Shown piece after piece: positions 14,551-26,100 of a stretch of DNA of 64,000 bases. The stretch is from Okapia johnstoni. Lineage: Eukaryota > Chordata > Mammalia > Artiodactyla > Giraffidae. The stretch spans positions 22,815,405-22,879,404 of the forward strand of contig CM044322.1 in NCBI GenBank assembly GCA_024291935.2, written 5' to 3'. A program made the translations under genes and the position numbers. Position 1 is the stretch's first letter. Every line of letters starts with the position of its first letter. The notes under the pieces were generated by a model, which was given only the letters and a program-made list of their open reading frames with translations, was not told the DNA's origin and did not search any database.

Positions 14551-15588
14551 CCCTTTCAGTTCTGACGGTCAGTAAGGCTAGTCTCTGATCTGAACATAGA
14601 AATTGGCATTGGTGAGCGAGCACAACTAAGTAATGAAAATTCGCTAGAAGCCCTGCTTTATGAAAGAGACAGATAGAAAAAGAAAAGCTGATTCAGAAGT
14701 CATCAGTAAAACATATACACATGTACATAGACACAGACACACACGAAAACATTGCAGAAAAGACTGTGCCAAGGCAGTGGCTATACTCATTTTGTCCATA
14801 AAAGCAGAACCCGAAGTCCCGGGTGATACGAGTACAGCCCACCTCATCGAGGGAACTGAGATGGGAAAGATGATGGGTTCTCATGTTGTCAATTCAGGTG
14901 AAAGCCAAGAAACATCAATGGGAACCAAAATCTGTCTTCTGCTGGAACCATTTTACCCTATGGAACATTTTTATAAATAGTGTCAGCAGCATTGCCTAGA
15001 TTCCTGTTAAAGAATTTCAAAGCAAAGAAAGGAACATCAAAGACTAGCTCACCTAACTTTCTATAAAAAGGATTTATAGGTTCCTTTTATTAGGTAGAGT
15101 GATTTTCTCACAAGTTTTCACCATTTTTAAGAGACATTGTACCTCAGTATCTCCCCAAGGCCCATGGTCAACTGGACTCAAAGCTTCATAACATGACTCA
15201 TGGATTCCTGCTTATCCTGTTCCTCCAAGCACCTGTGCTCTTCCCAAAGATGGATCCAGGAAACAATCATCACAAAGAGCTCACCCTCACACACCACAAT
15301 TTCCTTCAAGAGACTCAGAAGGAACAGAGGTGGACTCTGCTCAGAAGCAGTTTAACGGCAGACACATCAGGATATGTGCTTATAAAAAAAGAAAAGAAAA
15401 CACCCTACCAATGACCTCAACAGGCTCAGCACCTAGACCCGAGACCCAAACTGTTTCTTCTTTTTGCATCTCCCCATCAGATAATTTCCAACGCACTAAA
15501 CTCACTTTCTCCAGGTTTATTTCTGGACGGTGAAGGGGCAGAGGAAGGGAAGAGAAGATAAATCTGTGGAAAACTCCTGCCGGCCTTT

Positions 15589-15786
15589 AGACTCCCTTGT
15601 GGCTCAGCTGGTAAAGAATCTGCCTGCAATGCAGGAGACCTGGGTTCAATCCCTGGGTTGGGAAGATCGCCTGGAGAAGGAAAAGGCTCCCCACTCCAGT
15701 ATTCTGGCCAGGAGAATTCCATGGACTGTATAGTAAGTACATGGGGTCGAAAAAGTTGGACATGAGTGAGCGACTTTCACTTTCAA
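15589..15786 (+). mobile_element. Bov-tA SINE
   Basis: tRNA-like head (GTGGCTCAGCTGGTAAAGAA, then GGGTTCAATCCC) followed by the BovA core and GAGTGAGCGACTTTCACTTT end. Confidence 0.88.
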
Positions 15787-16583
15787 CTGGAGGAAGGAAA
15801 CTCGCTAAGCATGACCACGAGGTGGCATTGACATGGCCCAGTCACCTTCTGATGGCGGGGTTGAGGACACAGTGCCTCCAGGTTTTCAGAACCCATACCA
15901 AACCAGGACCCAGGAAAAGCGGCTAACTGATTTGTAAAAGAAACGACAAAAACGGTAGCAAGAAAATGCAAAGCAAAATTCCAGAGATAGTTTAATCCAC
16001 CCTACCCTTCATCTACCAGATCCCCACTCCAGTACTCATGGAGTGTGTAAGACACCCAACACCTACCCTCCCACCTGGGAAGCCACCAGCTCTCTGCACA
16101 GTGAAGCTGTTATTTCAAAGACAAATGTGAAGAACCAAGGTTGCCAATGAGTTCAGTGCCAAACCAAGCAATCTTTAATCACATTTATACTTTCAAAATC
16201 CAGTCCCAGAACCGAGCGGTAGATTAAGGGACAACAGGTCATTATGGAATCTTCTCAAAGAGCCCATTTAAAAGCATCATTTGAGAGCGGGTTTATGACT
16301 TCCTCTTTGTCCTCTCTTCTGGAGGATAAATGGGATCTGTGAGAACAGTGGGTGCAACAAGCTGAGGGGGTTGAAATAGACTAGCTAGTGGCCTGGATTT
16401 GCAAATACTCCTGGGGCATGCAAACATTTCTCTTTTTCTTTTTTTACCCTCCACTCAGAATTTCAAGAAAGGTGGAACCACTTACTCAGGATATGTGCTT
16501 TTCTATGGTTTGCTTTCTTATCACCAGACTCCTATTCAATCTAATCCCTTACTTCCATTTCTTTCCCTCCAAAGGGGACACTA

Positions 16584-16963
16584 GGGCTTCCCAGGTGGCT
16601 CAGTGGTAAGAAATCTGCCTGCCAATGCAGGAGACATGGGTTTGATCCCTGGGTTGGGAAGATCTACTGGAGGAGGAAATGGCAACACACTCCAGTATTC
16701 TTGCCTGCGAAATTTCATGGACAGAGGAAACTAGTGGGCTTCTGGGAAGAGCCAACTCATTGGAAAAGACCCCGATGCTGGGAAAGATTGAGGGCAGGAG
16801 GAGAAGGGGGCAACAGAGGATGAGATGGTTGGATGGCATCACCGACTCAATGGACATGAGTCTGAGCAAACTCTGGGAGATAGTGAAGGACAGGGAAGAC
16901 TGGCTTGTTGTAGTCGATGGGGTTGCAAAGAGTCAGACATGACTGAGTGACTGAACAACAGCA
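16584..16963 (+). mobile_element. Chimeric SINE: tRNA/BovA head fused to a long BovB 3' tail
   Basis: About 157 bp of Bov-tA (head GGCTTCCCAGGTGGCTCAGT) runs directly into about 220 bp of BovB 3' end (from AAGAGCCAACTCATTGGAAA to GACTGAGTGACTGAAC). The composite is flanked by AAAGGGGACACTA (16571-16583) and AAAGGGGGAACTA (16964-16976), so it inserted as one unit. It may belong to the longer artiodactyl ART2-type SINEs. Confidence 0.75.
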
Positions 16964-18559
16964 AAAGGGGGAACTATATTTGCATCTCACTGTCCATTCT
17001 TAAAACTTTGATAAGGAACCTCAGAAAGACTCACACTTCAGTTTCAATAATCCCAAGAGGGTGGGGTAATCTGCTTTCACTTGTCTCAAACTTGTCACAG
17101 CTGCAAGAAGGCCCTTGGGACCCCAGAGGCCTGTAGAGAATCTGGGAAGTTTGGGAGTCTTGCTTCTTGCACAAATCTCCAGATACCAAGAGCTGCTGAT
17201 TCAGCCTCCCTGGCTGGTGTGTTTTCCTCCCAGTAACAATGACAAGAGAGGTTCTTTGCTCTAAGGATGAGTCATGGGGCTAGCTGTTGCACGGTGCCTA
17301 TAGCCTCTCTCTGGTTCTACCTCAGGGTTCCTTGGCCAAGACCCTGAAGATCTATGACCAGATGTGTCCCTAAACCTTTGTTGCTTCTACTACCCAATCC
17401 CACACAGATAGGACAAAGTTTTCTTCAGCAATTCTGGAGCATTCTGTCACTACCAGCCCAAATGAGCACCCACAGGCTAAAGGAAAACGTCTGAAAACAA
17501 ATAAGGAAACAACTCCAGGAAAATGAGTGTGTTGGTGTAGGTCCAATATGAAAGAATGGCTCGGGTTCATCCTAGTTGTATCAAGGCTGGATTTACTTAG
17601 ATCCATTCTGGGCTCGTCAAGCTTTGAAAAACAGCTCGGAAGAAAAAAATTAAATGCAAAACACAAAATAACATAAAAAAGAAGTTGATGGGTCATTGGA
17701 GACTAAAAGCAAGCTTTCTACAGATGGCCCCACAGTAAAAATAGCAAATAAACAAACAAAACAGAGACCAGGCGTGAGGAGCCCTGGAAAAGGGACCAGC
17801 ATTAGTCCTTTGAGTTCTGGCCCCCCACCAGAGCTCCTGTCAGTTCACCCACTTCACACGAGGAGGAGCACAGGCACCAGAGGTCTTCACACCACAGAAA
17901 TGAGAAGCAAAGGGGCTTTCTTGGCTTGCTCCACCTGTCTGCCTGGACCTCGCTTTTTCTTCACAGCAGCCACAAACCCGATTTGCCATCTCCAGCATTT
18001 CTGATTAATTTTTCAAGGTCACCCCTTGCCTGAAGCATGACTTCATTACACCTGCAGCACTTCATTGTCCAAATGTCCTTGGCAAACCTCGCTGTCTTTG
18101 GACAGAGTTGCACTTACTCCCCCCCGGAAATTCTCCCTCCTTCCCCAAGCTTAATAAGGCTATGGCAGAGCATCCAAAGAACACAGCTCTTGTTCCTCAG
18201 AAAAATCCCTGTCTGCTGTTAACTTCCTAAAACAGCTCCTAATTGTCGGCAGTGAGGCTGGGCTGGTGCTAAATTTCCAATTCATTTAACCCTTCTGGTT
18301 TCACGGGTTCCACTCTCCCAGGTACTCGCTTGGCTCATTAGCAGCAGGGGTTCATGGGAGGCAGTGCGGACATCCCAGGAGGCCTGGAACACCGAAGCCA
18401 TGAGAGAGGGTTTGGGTCCAGATGCATGGCCAGGAGGCGAATGCATGGATGATCACTTTGTTTTCTGTTGTTTTCTTTCCATCACTGGTTTGGCAGGCCC
18501 CAGGAAGACCCTGTGTTGTTCAGTAATGTGCTCACCACAGCTTCCAAACAGCAAGTGTT

Positions 18560-18715
18560 GGGAACCTTCAGAGCTGGAAGGGCCTCTGAAGCTCATCTAA
18601 GCCATCCCTCTCATTTCATTCTCCAGGAAACTGAGGCCCAGAGAGGTTAGGCAACTTGCCCACGTTCACACAGCTAATTAGTAACAGAGGTGAGATTAGA
18701 TCTGGCATAGGCTCT
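18560..18715 (-). repeat. MIR SINE remnant, antisense
   Basis: AGGAAACTGAGGCCCAGAGA followed by TTAGGCAACTTGCCCACGTT and CACACAGCTAATTAGTAACA is the antisense MIR core. Confidence 0.6.
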
Positions 18716-18769
18716 TAAACTTTTCTCTCCCCAAATGAAGACTAAGAGAAATGGTATTGATTACATACC

Positions 18770-18990
18770 TTTTATTTTCCAGATACTGTGTTAGAAGCTT
18801 GACATCTATTACTTTGTTAAATCTTCACCACATCTTGACCCAAGTTTAATCATCTTACAGATGAGTGAATAGAAGAACAGGAAGATTAAGTAACACACCC
18901 AAAGTCACACAGCTGCTAAGTAGAACCATAATGGGAAGCTCTCTGTCTAATTCTAAAGTCCAGGCTTTTGCTGCTTTATGAAGCTGCTGC
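18770..18990 (-). repeat. MIR SINE remnant, antisense
   Basis: TTACAGATGAGTGAATAGAA, TAAGTAACACACCCAAAGTC and CACACAGCTGCTAAGTAGAA give the antisense MIR order. It is adjacent to the previous one. Confidence 0.6.
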
Positions 18991-20710
18991 CCTTCATATT
19001 CATTTAGCCAAGTGGCCACTATCTTGGATTTGCTAATGTCCTCACAAAGGGACCACTTCCTCTCTCCTCTCTTGTCTTTTAAGAAAAGGGAATTCTTGCA
19101 TTGTTTTTGCCACATACTACAGGGGACCTTCAACCTCACCATCTTTGGACAGAGTTGTAATTCCTCCCCACCGGACCTGGGGAGGTAAGAAACATCCTGG
19201 CAACTTTTTCCTTTTCCTGTTTTTTAAATTTGGGAAATGTAGGAGAGGGTCACAGTGGATTGGGAGGGGATGATAAGGACCAGAACACAAACACTATTTC
19301 CCCCACCCCTCTCCTTGGAGAATGTGAAGCCTCTGTCTCAGCCAACATTAGAAGAGTGGGCAACTCCAGGGTCATTCTTCTCAAACTGAGGCAGGAGACG
19401 TGGCCAGGATTGAGAAGGGGGATGCCCCCAGAACAAGCATGGCACATGCTCCTAGAGTGTCAGTTTTACTCTTGAATTTGGGAGGGGAAGGATTATATTC
19501 TTCATGTATTCAAACCAATGCAGTTGGTATCAAATGCAGAAAGGCCAAAAATGCTTAGGCTAAAGCCTGCAAGTCAAAGACTGATTTGGGCTCCCTCCTT
19601 CCAGACTCTCAGGGTTACTAGGACCTTCATGGTCCCTTGCAGGGACAAATCAGTGGAAATTTTTGAGGCATGAGGCTAGAAAATTTTGAGGAATGAGGCA
19701 GGAAACAAATTAGTTTTGTTTATTCCCTGATTTCTTGACCCGTCTCCCTACCTGCTTTCCCCTCCCAGTGGGCAGAGGGGCTCAGAGGACTGTGGCTATA
19801 ATCTCAGCTCTCTTTGCTACTCTGGGGGATTCACAGCGAAATCAATACTTGGTGACTTGTATTTTTCACTGCCTGGCCCGAACTCCAGACATGAGCCCCT
19901 TTCTTTTATTTGAACAACATTTATATGTAAGGAATAGATCTCCTGGGAGAGATCTCTGCGTCATGGTCCTCTCCCACGTCGGGGCTGCTTGGGCAGCAGT
20001 GACATCTCTGTGTTACGCAGCAGACATCATGGCTTACAAAAAATGTCAGCCGGGGAAGTGCTGCCCTGCCAACCCTCTGTCCTCACCCGTGCCCTCTCTG
20101 TTGCCTGAACTCACACCATGGCCACACAGAGCAAGGTTCAGAATCCACATGAGCTACTGCTAACACACAGACTCCCCCTTCCTATCATTCCAACCTCAAA
20201 GACACTTCAGGCCCTAGGAATTCCCAGGTACCCTAAGCAAGTCACCATGACCTTGATGGAGCTGTTACCTGGGGCTCGGCAGCTGGAACCCACCCCACTG
20301 GTCTCTAGACTTGTTCTGAGAAGTCACAAACACCAAATCCTCCAATCCCCCCAAATTTGAGTTTGTTGTTTTAACCTTTAACAGCCTTTACAGGTAAAAA
20401 ATAACAAAGATCAATTTACTCACTTTGTAGCTACACTGTGCCTGGAAAAGCCTTTACTTAAAGACTAGATGGAGGAAAGGGCAAAAACAAGAACACGCGG
20501 AGTACACACTCCTCAGGCGTTAAGTGAGCTCAAATAAAAATAAAAACACAGAGGGAGGGAGAGGACAAACCAACTTCCCCCATCCTTCCACGGCACTGTA
20601 GCTCAAAGACTGGAATCTCCGCTTGTTAACCATTGTTAACTAGTATTTTTAGTCCTGGTTGCTTTTGGCCTCTGTATAATTCCTTTTTTAAAACACATTT
20701 TCTATACGTT

Positions 20711-20716
20711 AATAAA
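20711..20716 (+). terminator. Candidate distal poly(A) signal of TNR (AATAAA)
   Basis: The canonical AATAAA is preceded by a T-rich stretch. It is followed about 14 bases later by a GU-rich element, TGTTGTGCTTTTGTGG, beginning at 20730. This is the expected spacing for cleavage around 20725-20735. A second AATAAA at 20533-20538 and one at 17747-17752 lack a comparable downstream element. Confidence 0.6.
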
Positions 20717-20971
20717 AGATCCTGAAGGAATGTTGTGCTTTTGTGGAGTCCTGTGGGGAATCCTGGAGACGCACCCTTCTTCCCAGGAGGCTGGCTTTGC
20801 CTCTGCCCAGCCCCCCTCCCCCACCCCTCAGGTTCACCCATCACTTCCACCGAAGTATCTTCCCAGAATCACTCTTTTGGGTTGTGAAAGAACCAATTCC
20901 ATCATGTGTGGGTTGGGGCGGGGGGGCTCCCCCACACCAACAAATGATTCTCAAACACTATGAGTACAGGT

Positions 20972-21097
20972 GCTTTCCCCGGTGGTCCAGTGGTTAGGAT
21001 GTCAGGCTTCCACTGCCAGGCTCCAAGGTTTGATCCCTGGTCAGGGAACTAAGATCCTGCAAATTGCTTGGTGTGGCAAAAAAAAAAAAAAAAAAAA
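20972..21097 (+). mobile_element. CHR-type SINE with A20 tail
   Basis: GGTGGTCCAGTGGTTAGGAT then TTTGATCCCTGGTCAGGGAA and a GTGTGGC(A)20 tail: tRNA-derived CHR SINE in sense orientation. Confidence 0.85.
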
Positions 21098-21219
21098 TCA
21101 GGTAAAGGGCTCAGTCTCACAAGACCACTCTCCACTTCAGACCCCAGTCACAAGCCCAGATTGCTACCTGTGCTTCTGACCAGTGGGCTACAAACTGGAG
21201 GTTCCAGTGACTAATTTGC

Positions 21220-21650
21220 CAGCACAGCTCACAGAGTTCAGAGAAACATTTCAGAGAAACATGGATCACTGGTCTGTTACAACAGGATATATCTCAGGAA
21301 CAGCTCCACCTGTTCATCAACCTGGAAGCTCTCTGAGCCCTGTCCTTTTAGGTTTTTATTACACAGGCATTATGTGATTGATTAAATCATTGGCCATTTG
21401 GTAATTGTTCCAACCTCCGGTCTCTCTCTCTTCCCTCCCTGGAGGTCAGGGGGTGGGGCTGAAAGTTCCAACCCTCTAATCAGGTGGTTAGTTCTCCTGG
21501 CAACTAGCCCCCATCCTTAGGTGTTTCCAAAATCACCTCATTCACCTAACCAGACACCTTTATCACTTCTCAACTTTCCAGGAAATGCCAAGGGTTTGGG
21601 GAACGGTAAGCAGGAAAGATGGATGAAGACAAATATACATTTATTATAAA
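21220..21650 (+). repeat. Ancient LTR-like interspersed repeat, family not assigned
   Basis: ATTGATTAAATCATTGGCCA, GGAGGTCAGGGGGTGGGGCT, GAAAGTTCCAACCCTCTAAT and the ending ATATACATTTATTATAAATC form a series of phrases I recognise as a dispersed mammalian repeat. I cannot name the family with confidence. Confidence 0.4.
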
Positions 21651-21749
21651 TCACGGTAACATAGCCAGGCTGATCTCATCCTCAGTGTCTTGCTATTCCA
21701 TCTGTGTCCCTTGCCTCCTGTTTGCCCACTCTCTCTTCATCCTCTCCTT

Positions 21750-21850
21750 CTTCTATTTCTATCCTCTCCTTCTTCTCTCCACCTCCTTCTCCTCCTCTCT
21801 CCTTTCTTCATCTTTCTCTCTCTTCCTTCTGCATCTCCCACTCTCTGAAT
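21750..21850 (+). repeat. Pyrimidine-rich low-complexity tract
   Basis: About 100 bases almost entirely of C and T (CTCCTTCTTCT and TCTCCACCTCC motifs). Confidence 0.8.
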
Positions 21851-22256
21851 TCTCCATCTCACCTTTTGTGTTTACCATCAGGAAAGGTCACTGCTGGGTG
21901 ACAGCCTCTGCTGGATGCCTCATCATCACCCAGACTGCTCCTGTCTATGATTCGGAGCCCTTGATCAGCCACAAAGACTGACTCATTGTCCAGTTCCTTC
22001 AAGCCTGGAGTGCCCAGTGGTAGCCAGATTGCCAAGGCTCTAGTGCCATCTATGGGCACCAATGGAGAATGTCTAACAGGCACAGCCTGGTGAGCTGCCT
22101 ACCTTAGGCTCAATCAGTCTCCAGCTCCTGCTTCTCAGACTTGTCACCTAGGATAACATTTTCCCTTTCTCTCCCTTGAGAACAGACCCAGTGCCCAGGA
22201 TCAGATCAACTCTAATCTCCAGGTAACATTAGGTGAGACCCAGCCGAGTTAACAGG

Positions 22257-22465
22257 GCTTTCCCTGGTGGCTCAGTGGTAAAGAATCCTCCTGCCAATGC
22301 AGGAGACGTGGGTCTGATCCCTGGGTGGGGAAGATCCCCTGGAGAAGGAAATGGCAACCCACTCTAGTATTCTTGCCTGGGAAATCACATAGACAGACTG
22401 GCTGGCCTACAGTCCATGGGGTCACAAAAAAGTTGGATGCAACTTAGCAACTAAACCACAACAAG
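22257..22465 (+). mobile_element. Bov-tA SINE
   Basis: Full tRNA head and BovA body, ending CAACTAAACCACAACAAG. The flanks (AGCCGAGTTAACAG before, AGCCAGGTAACAG after) look like a diverged duplication. Confidence 0.88.
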
Positions 22466-23082
22466 CCAGGTAACAGCCCCAGGAGGAGGGTCATGAGGAA
22501 AACTTCCATCCAGTTCAGTTCTGCAGGCACTCAGAGCCAGGAAGTACAGAGAGGACTGTGACAGTGCTTTAGGTGCCATAAACCCAGACAGGTTCCTCCC
22601 TAGCTGGACAGGGAAGGGGGGGTGGAGGGAACTGCCCCAGGGAGGTCTGCCTGGAGGGCTGGGTCTCAGGACAACAGGAATTCACCAAAGAAAAGACGAG
22701 GAGGGAGCAGTTAGGAGAGTCCAAGGGCATGAAACAGTGTAACCTGTGTGAAAAGGACCAAGAGTGGTGAGTATTCACATTGGCCTGGCTCCCGGGGGCT
22801 CTGGGCAAGGGTGTGATGACAGAGATGCTCACGGGGACAGACAGAGCACTGTGAGATCCCAAGGCCAACAGGCAGAGGCTTTTCTCCACGTCTCCATATT
22901 AAAAGGGAGACAGAGTGTACTTTAAAAAGGGGACAGATTCCAAGCCTTGGAAATAATTTTTTTTTTAATGTTTATTTCTTCTAGCCTTTTCCAGGTACCA
23001 GCAGGCCTGTCCTCAACCCTGGGGCCATGTGAGAAACGGGGACAAAATCCCAGCTTCCAGTCACATGACAATTTCCCCTGGA
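22466..23082. other. Intergenic, no feature recognised
   Basis: Unique-looking sequence. A T9 run occurs near 22958. No supported gene or repeat. Confidence 0.4.
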
Positions 23083-23195
23083 TGGTGGCAATCCACTCCA
23101 GTATTCTTGCCTGGGAAATTCCGTTGGCAGAAGAGTCTGGTGGGTTACCGTCCAAGGGGTCCCAAAGAGTTGGGCACGACTGAGCATGGATGCAG
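23083..23195 (+). mobile_element. BovA SINE fragment, 5'-truncated
   Basis: BovA core GGTGGCAATCCACTCCAGTA to GTTGGGCACGACTGAGC, without the tRNA head. Confidence 0.75.
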
Positions 23196-26100
23196 GCAGG
23201 CAGACGCACTACACAAAGAGGGCAGAGCACTTTTCTTAGCCTTTCCTTGTCCCTCATTTCCTAAAAAGCAGACTTCTATAATATCAGACAAGAGAAGCCC
23301 CTTTTTAAATAAGCCACATTTCCAGGTACTATTTTAAATAAGCCACCCTCAAAATCCATATGTCAGAATTATGTTACCAGAGGAAGGATCTTTATAGTAT
23401 TTGGATAAAACCCATCCCTGAAATCTTGTTCTGCATGTTATCTGGGAAAAGGAAACTAAAGAGATATAGGAATAAAGGGATACAGTGGAACTCAAAGGCA
23501 TCTCAAGAATTGGTATTTATTCCTGAAGTGGCTGAATGCAAAGCTATGTTCTAGCTTAAGTGAGCATAATTCACCCATTGCTTAAGACCTCCGGGTACAT
23601 TGACAACCATCTGAACACATATTTAATCACTGCTGTGTTGTGGGAATGAAGAACTGCCACGGGTGAAATTTAAAAGTGGGTTATTAAGCAAGAGAAATGT
23701 TAGCAACATTAGTAATTGGTGCAATTACCAAGAACATGACCTAAACACAGTAGCCTCTTCTCCCCCTAATGATCCTAGCAGTGACCTCTTTGCCAGGCAG
23801 CAGTAAGACATATCAGGGTGGAGTAAGAGTCCAAGGGGTCCGTATCTCACCTCCTGTGTGAAATGTACAAGAGTCTCCATTGCCCAGGATTTCAAAGAAC
23901 ATGCATTGTACTTGTAAATCCACACGTAACTGCATCTCATACTCCTCTTCCCTCATCTCATCATATGCGTTCAGTGAGCACCTGCTATGGACCAGACCCA
24001 ATGGCACTGGCCCTGGATATGCAGAGATTAAAAGGCTGCCTCCCACTGGAAGAATTTTAGCTTCTTTATGCCTCTTTCTATTTCCATCCAATGGTACCAA
24101 ACTCTCTATTCCCCAACTAATAGTCCATACATATGTGAGTAAAGAGTCTCGCTTCAAAACTTTTAAAATAAAATAGAGCAAGTTTTCCAAACTTATGTCT
24201 AGGTGTTCATGAGGAACTGGAAAGAGATGTACAGTAAAAGAATTCTATCAGCTAGGAGGAGGGTTGTCCTTTCAATACCGACAATTGGGTTTTTTTGTCT
24301 GCTTTTTTAACTCAGACACATTTCAAACACTTCAAACACTAAGAAATGTGGCAATCAGGGAAATACTTGAATCCAAAAAGCTAACAGAACCTTCTCAAAT
24401 GACTGATTCCTATACAATATGTCTTGGGAGGTGGGAGAGGGAAAATGGCATCGGAAAATGTTCTGGTACTTTTGGATGTGGATGGCCTTTAATGCCTTAC
24501 ATAAGAATTGCTATGCTCAGAGATGACTACTAAGCACGCATTCATAGCTTGTGTAAAAGCTTTGGGTCTACTCTTCATGACAAACAATAAGCCCTTTAGA
24601 GGTTTCTGGGAAATGAGTATAAACTACAAGAAATGCAGTGGCAATTATGAAAATTCAATATGCTAGCTGTATAGGAAATTTAAAGATCCAAGGAAAACAG
24701 AGAGAACTCTGAGGGAATGCGTAAATTACGTCTGGGTGCAAGCAATACCTGGTGTGATTTGTGACCCACACTCACTTTTTATGACTTTTCTGCCCTACAA
24801 AAAATAAAACCCACAGAGTAATAACCAAAACTCGTATTTACAACAAAAGCTACCCTGAAACAATGAGCAGCAATGGCAGCCTGGGTTGCTTTTAAAGGCA
24901 GCTCAGCTGACTTACTGACTTAGATGAGAGAGGGCTCACCAAGGAGGTCAAGGTGCAACCACATGCCCTCCCCCTCCCCCAACCCCACCTTGTACCATTT
25001 AGAGACTCTGAGAGTCATTTATGTAAATCTACTTTTCACCATTTCTGTACCCCACCCAAGAAATGATTGAATTTTAACTCTTTGAATTACCCATGCTTGC
25101 TAGAGGGCAGGGTTTCAATACAGCAGTACGATGGACATTTTGGTAAGATAATTCTTTGTTGCAGGGAACAACATTGTCTTACACAATGTAGACTATTTAG
25201 CAATGTCACTGGTCTCTACTCACCAAACTCCAGTTGGATCATCCCACCACCACCAGCCAAAAATACCTGCAGACAATGCCAAATGCCTTCTCGGGAGCAA
25301 AATCACAACCACTGTCTAAGGAGACTTATCACAAAAAGAAGATGACTTCAATGCCAATCTCACTGAAGCAACATTTTCAGAAGTTTCAGCCAGTCCCTGT
25401 CAGTCCAAAAGACAAAAGAGTCGCCCAAACTGAACACCGCTGTAGCTTTTCTATTGAATTTCTTTGTATATAATTTATAAAAGTTTGAAAAGCATGTATC
25501 TGTGCTTTATTTTAGTTTCATTTTGTTGGAATTACTCCGGGTACTTTTGCGATATAAGATTAGATTCCAAGGCAGAAAGTAGAATTTATCAGATGGTGCT
25601 TACTGAAAATGAGAGTCTGACTTATAAATGGTTCCATTTGTCATGGCTCTCCAGGAATCAATTAAGTTTCAAATCTAGGATCACTGGGAAATTAGACCTT
25701 TGGCTCTGTTGCTCCATCTGATGGACAGCAATAAATGGTATCGATTGTCTAAGATCCCTAGATACTGCATGATTTCATATGTCCTGAAGGTTGCTTAAGA
25801 AAAGAGAAATCAGGGGAGAGTTGGGTAACAAAGACAGGAGCCAGAAAACTCTACTTAGGTCCAGGATTCTGATCCAATAAGCAAGGATGACCAACATCAA
25901 TGCCTGTGTTCCCCAGGAGAATGTGTACATCCAAGTTACTTGCCTAAGAGGGTCCTCTGTGATGTTGAGGAAAGCAACAGGCTAACCAGACCCCCAACCA
26001 GGGAGAACTTGTTAATTGGGTCACAAAAATAAAAATGGAGTAAAACCAGAAAAATAGATAATTGTCCATGAAAGAAATCTACTGCAACACATGACAGAGA

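Larger units (their letters stand above)
12189..20732 (+). other. TNR: Inferred long 3' UTR of TNR
   Basis: No convincing poly(A) signal with a downstream GU-rich element lies close after the stop. The first textbook arrangement is at 20711-20716, implying a 3' UTR of about 8.5 kb. Mammalian TNR messages are known to carry very long 3' UTRs, which fits. The stretch has no gene of its own. It holds a BOV-A2 dimer (14111-14384), a Bov-tA SINE (about 15589), a tRNA/BovB chimeric SINE (16584-16963), MIR remnants near 14.5 and 18.6-19.0 kb, and otherwise mostly unique sequence, especially 17.0-20.7 kb. Open frames of 60-142 codons inside it look incidental. The extent is an inference from one signal; shorter isoforms ending elsewhere are possible. 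Confidence 0.6.
20733..22256. other. Intergenic stretch just past TNR
   Basis: Gene-free. It holds a CHR SINE (20972-21097), an unassigned LTR-like ancient repeat (about 21220-21650) and a pyrimidine-rich tract (about 21750-21850). Confidence 0.5.

Noticed and set aside
19735..20163. 142-codon open frame downstream of the TNR stop
   Set aside because: It lies in the inferred 3' UTR, has no family resemblance and is an expected chance length in GC-moderate DNA.
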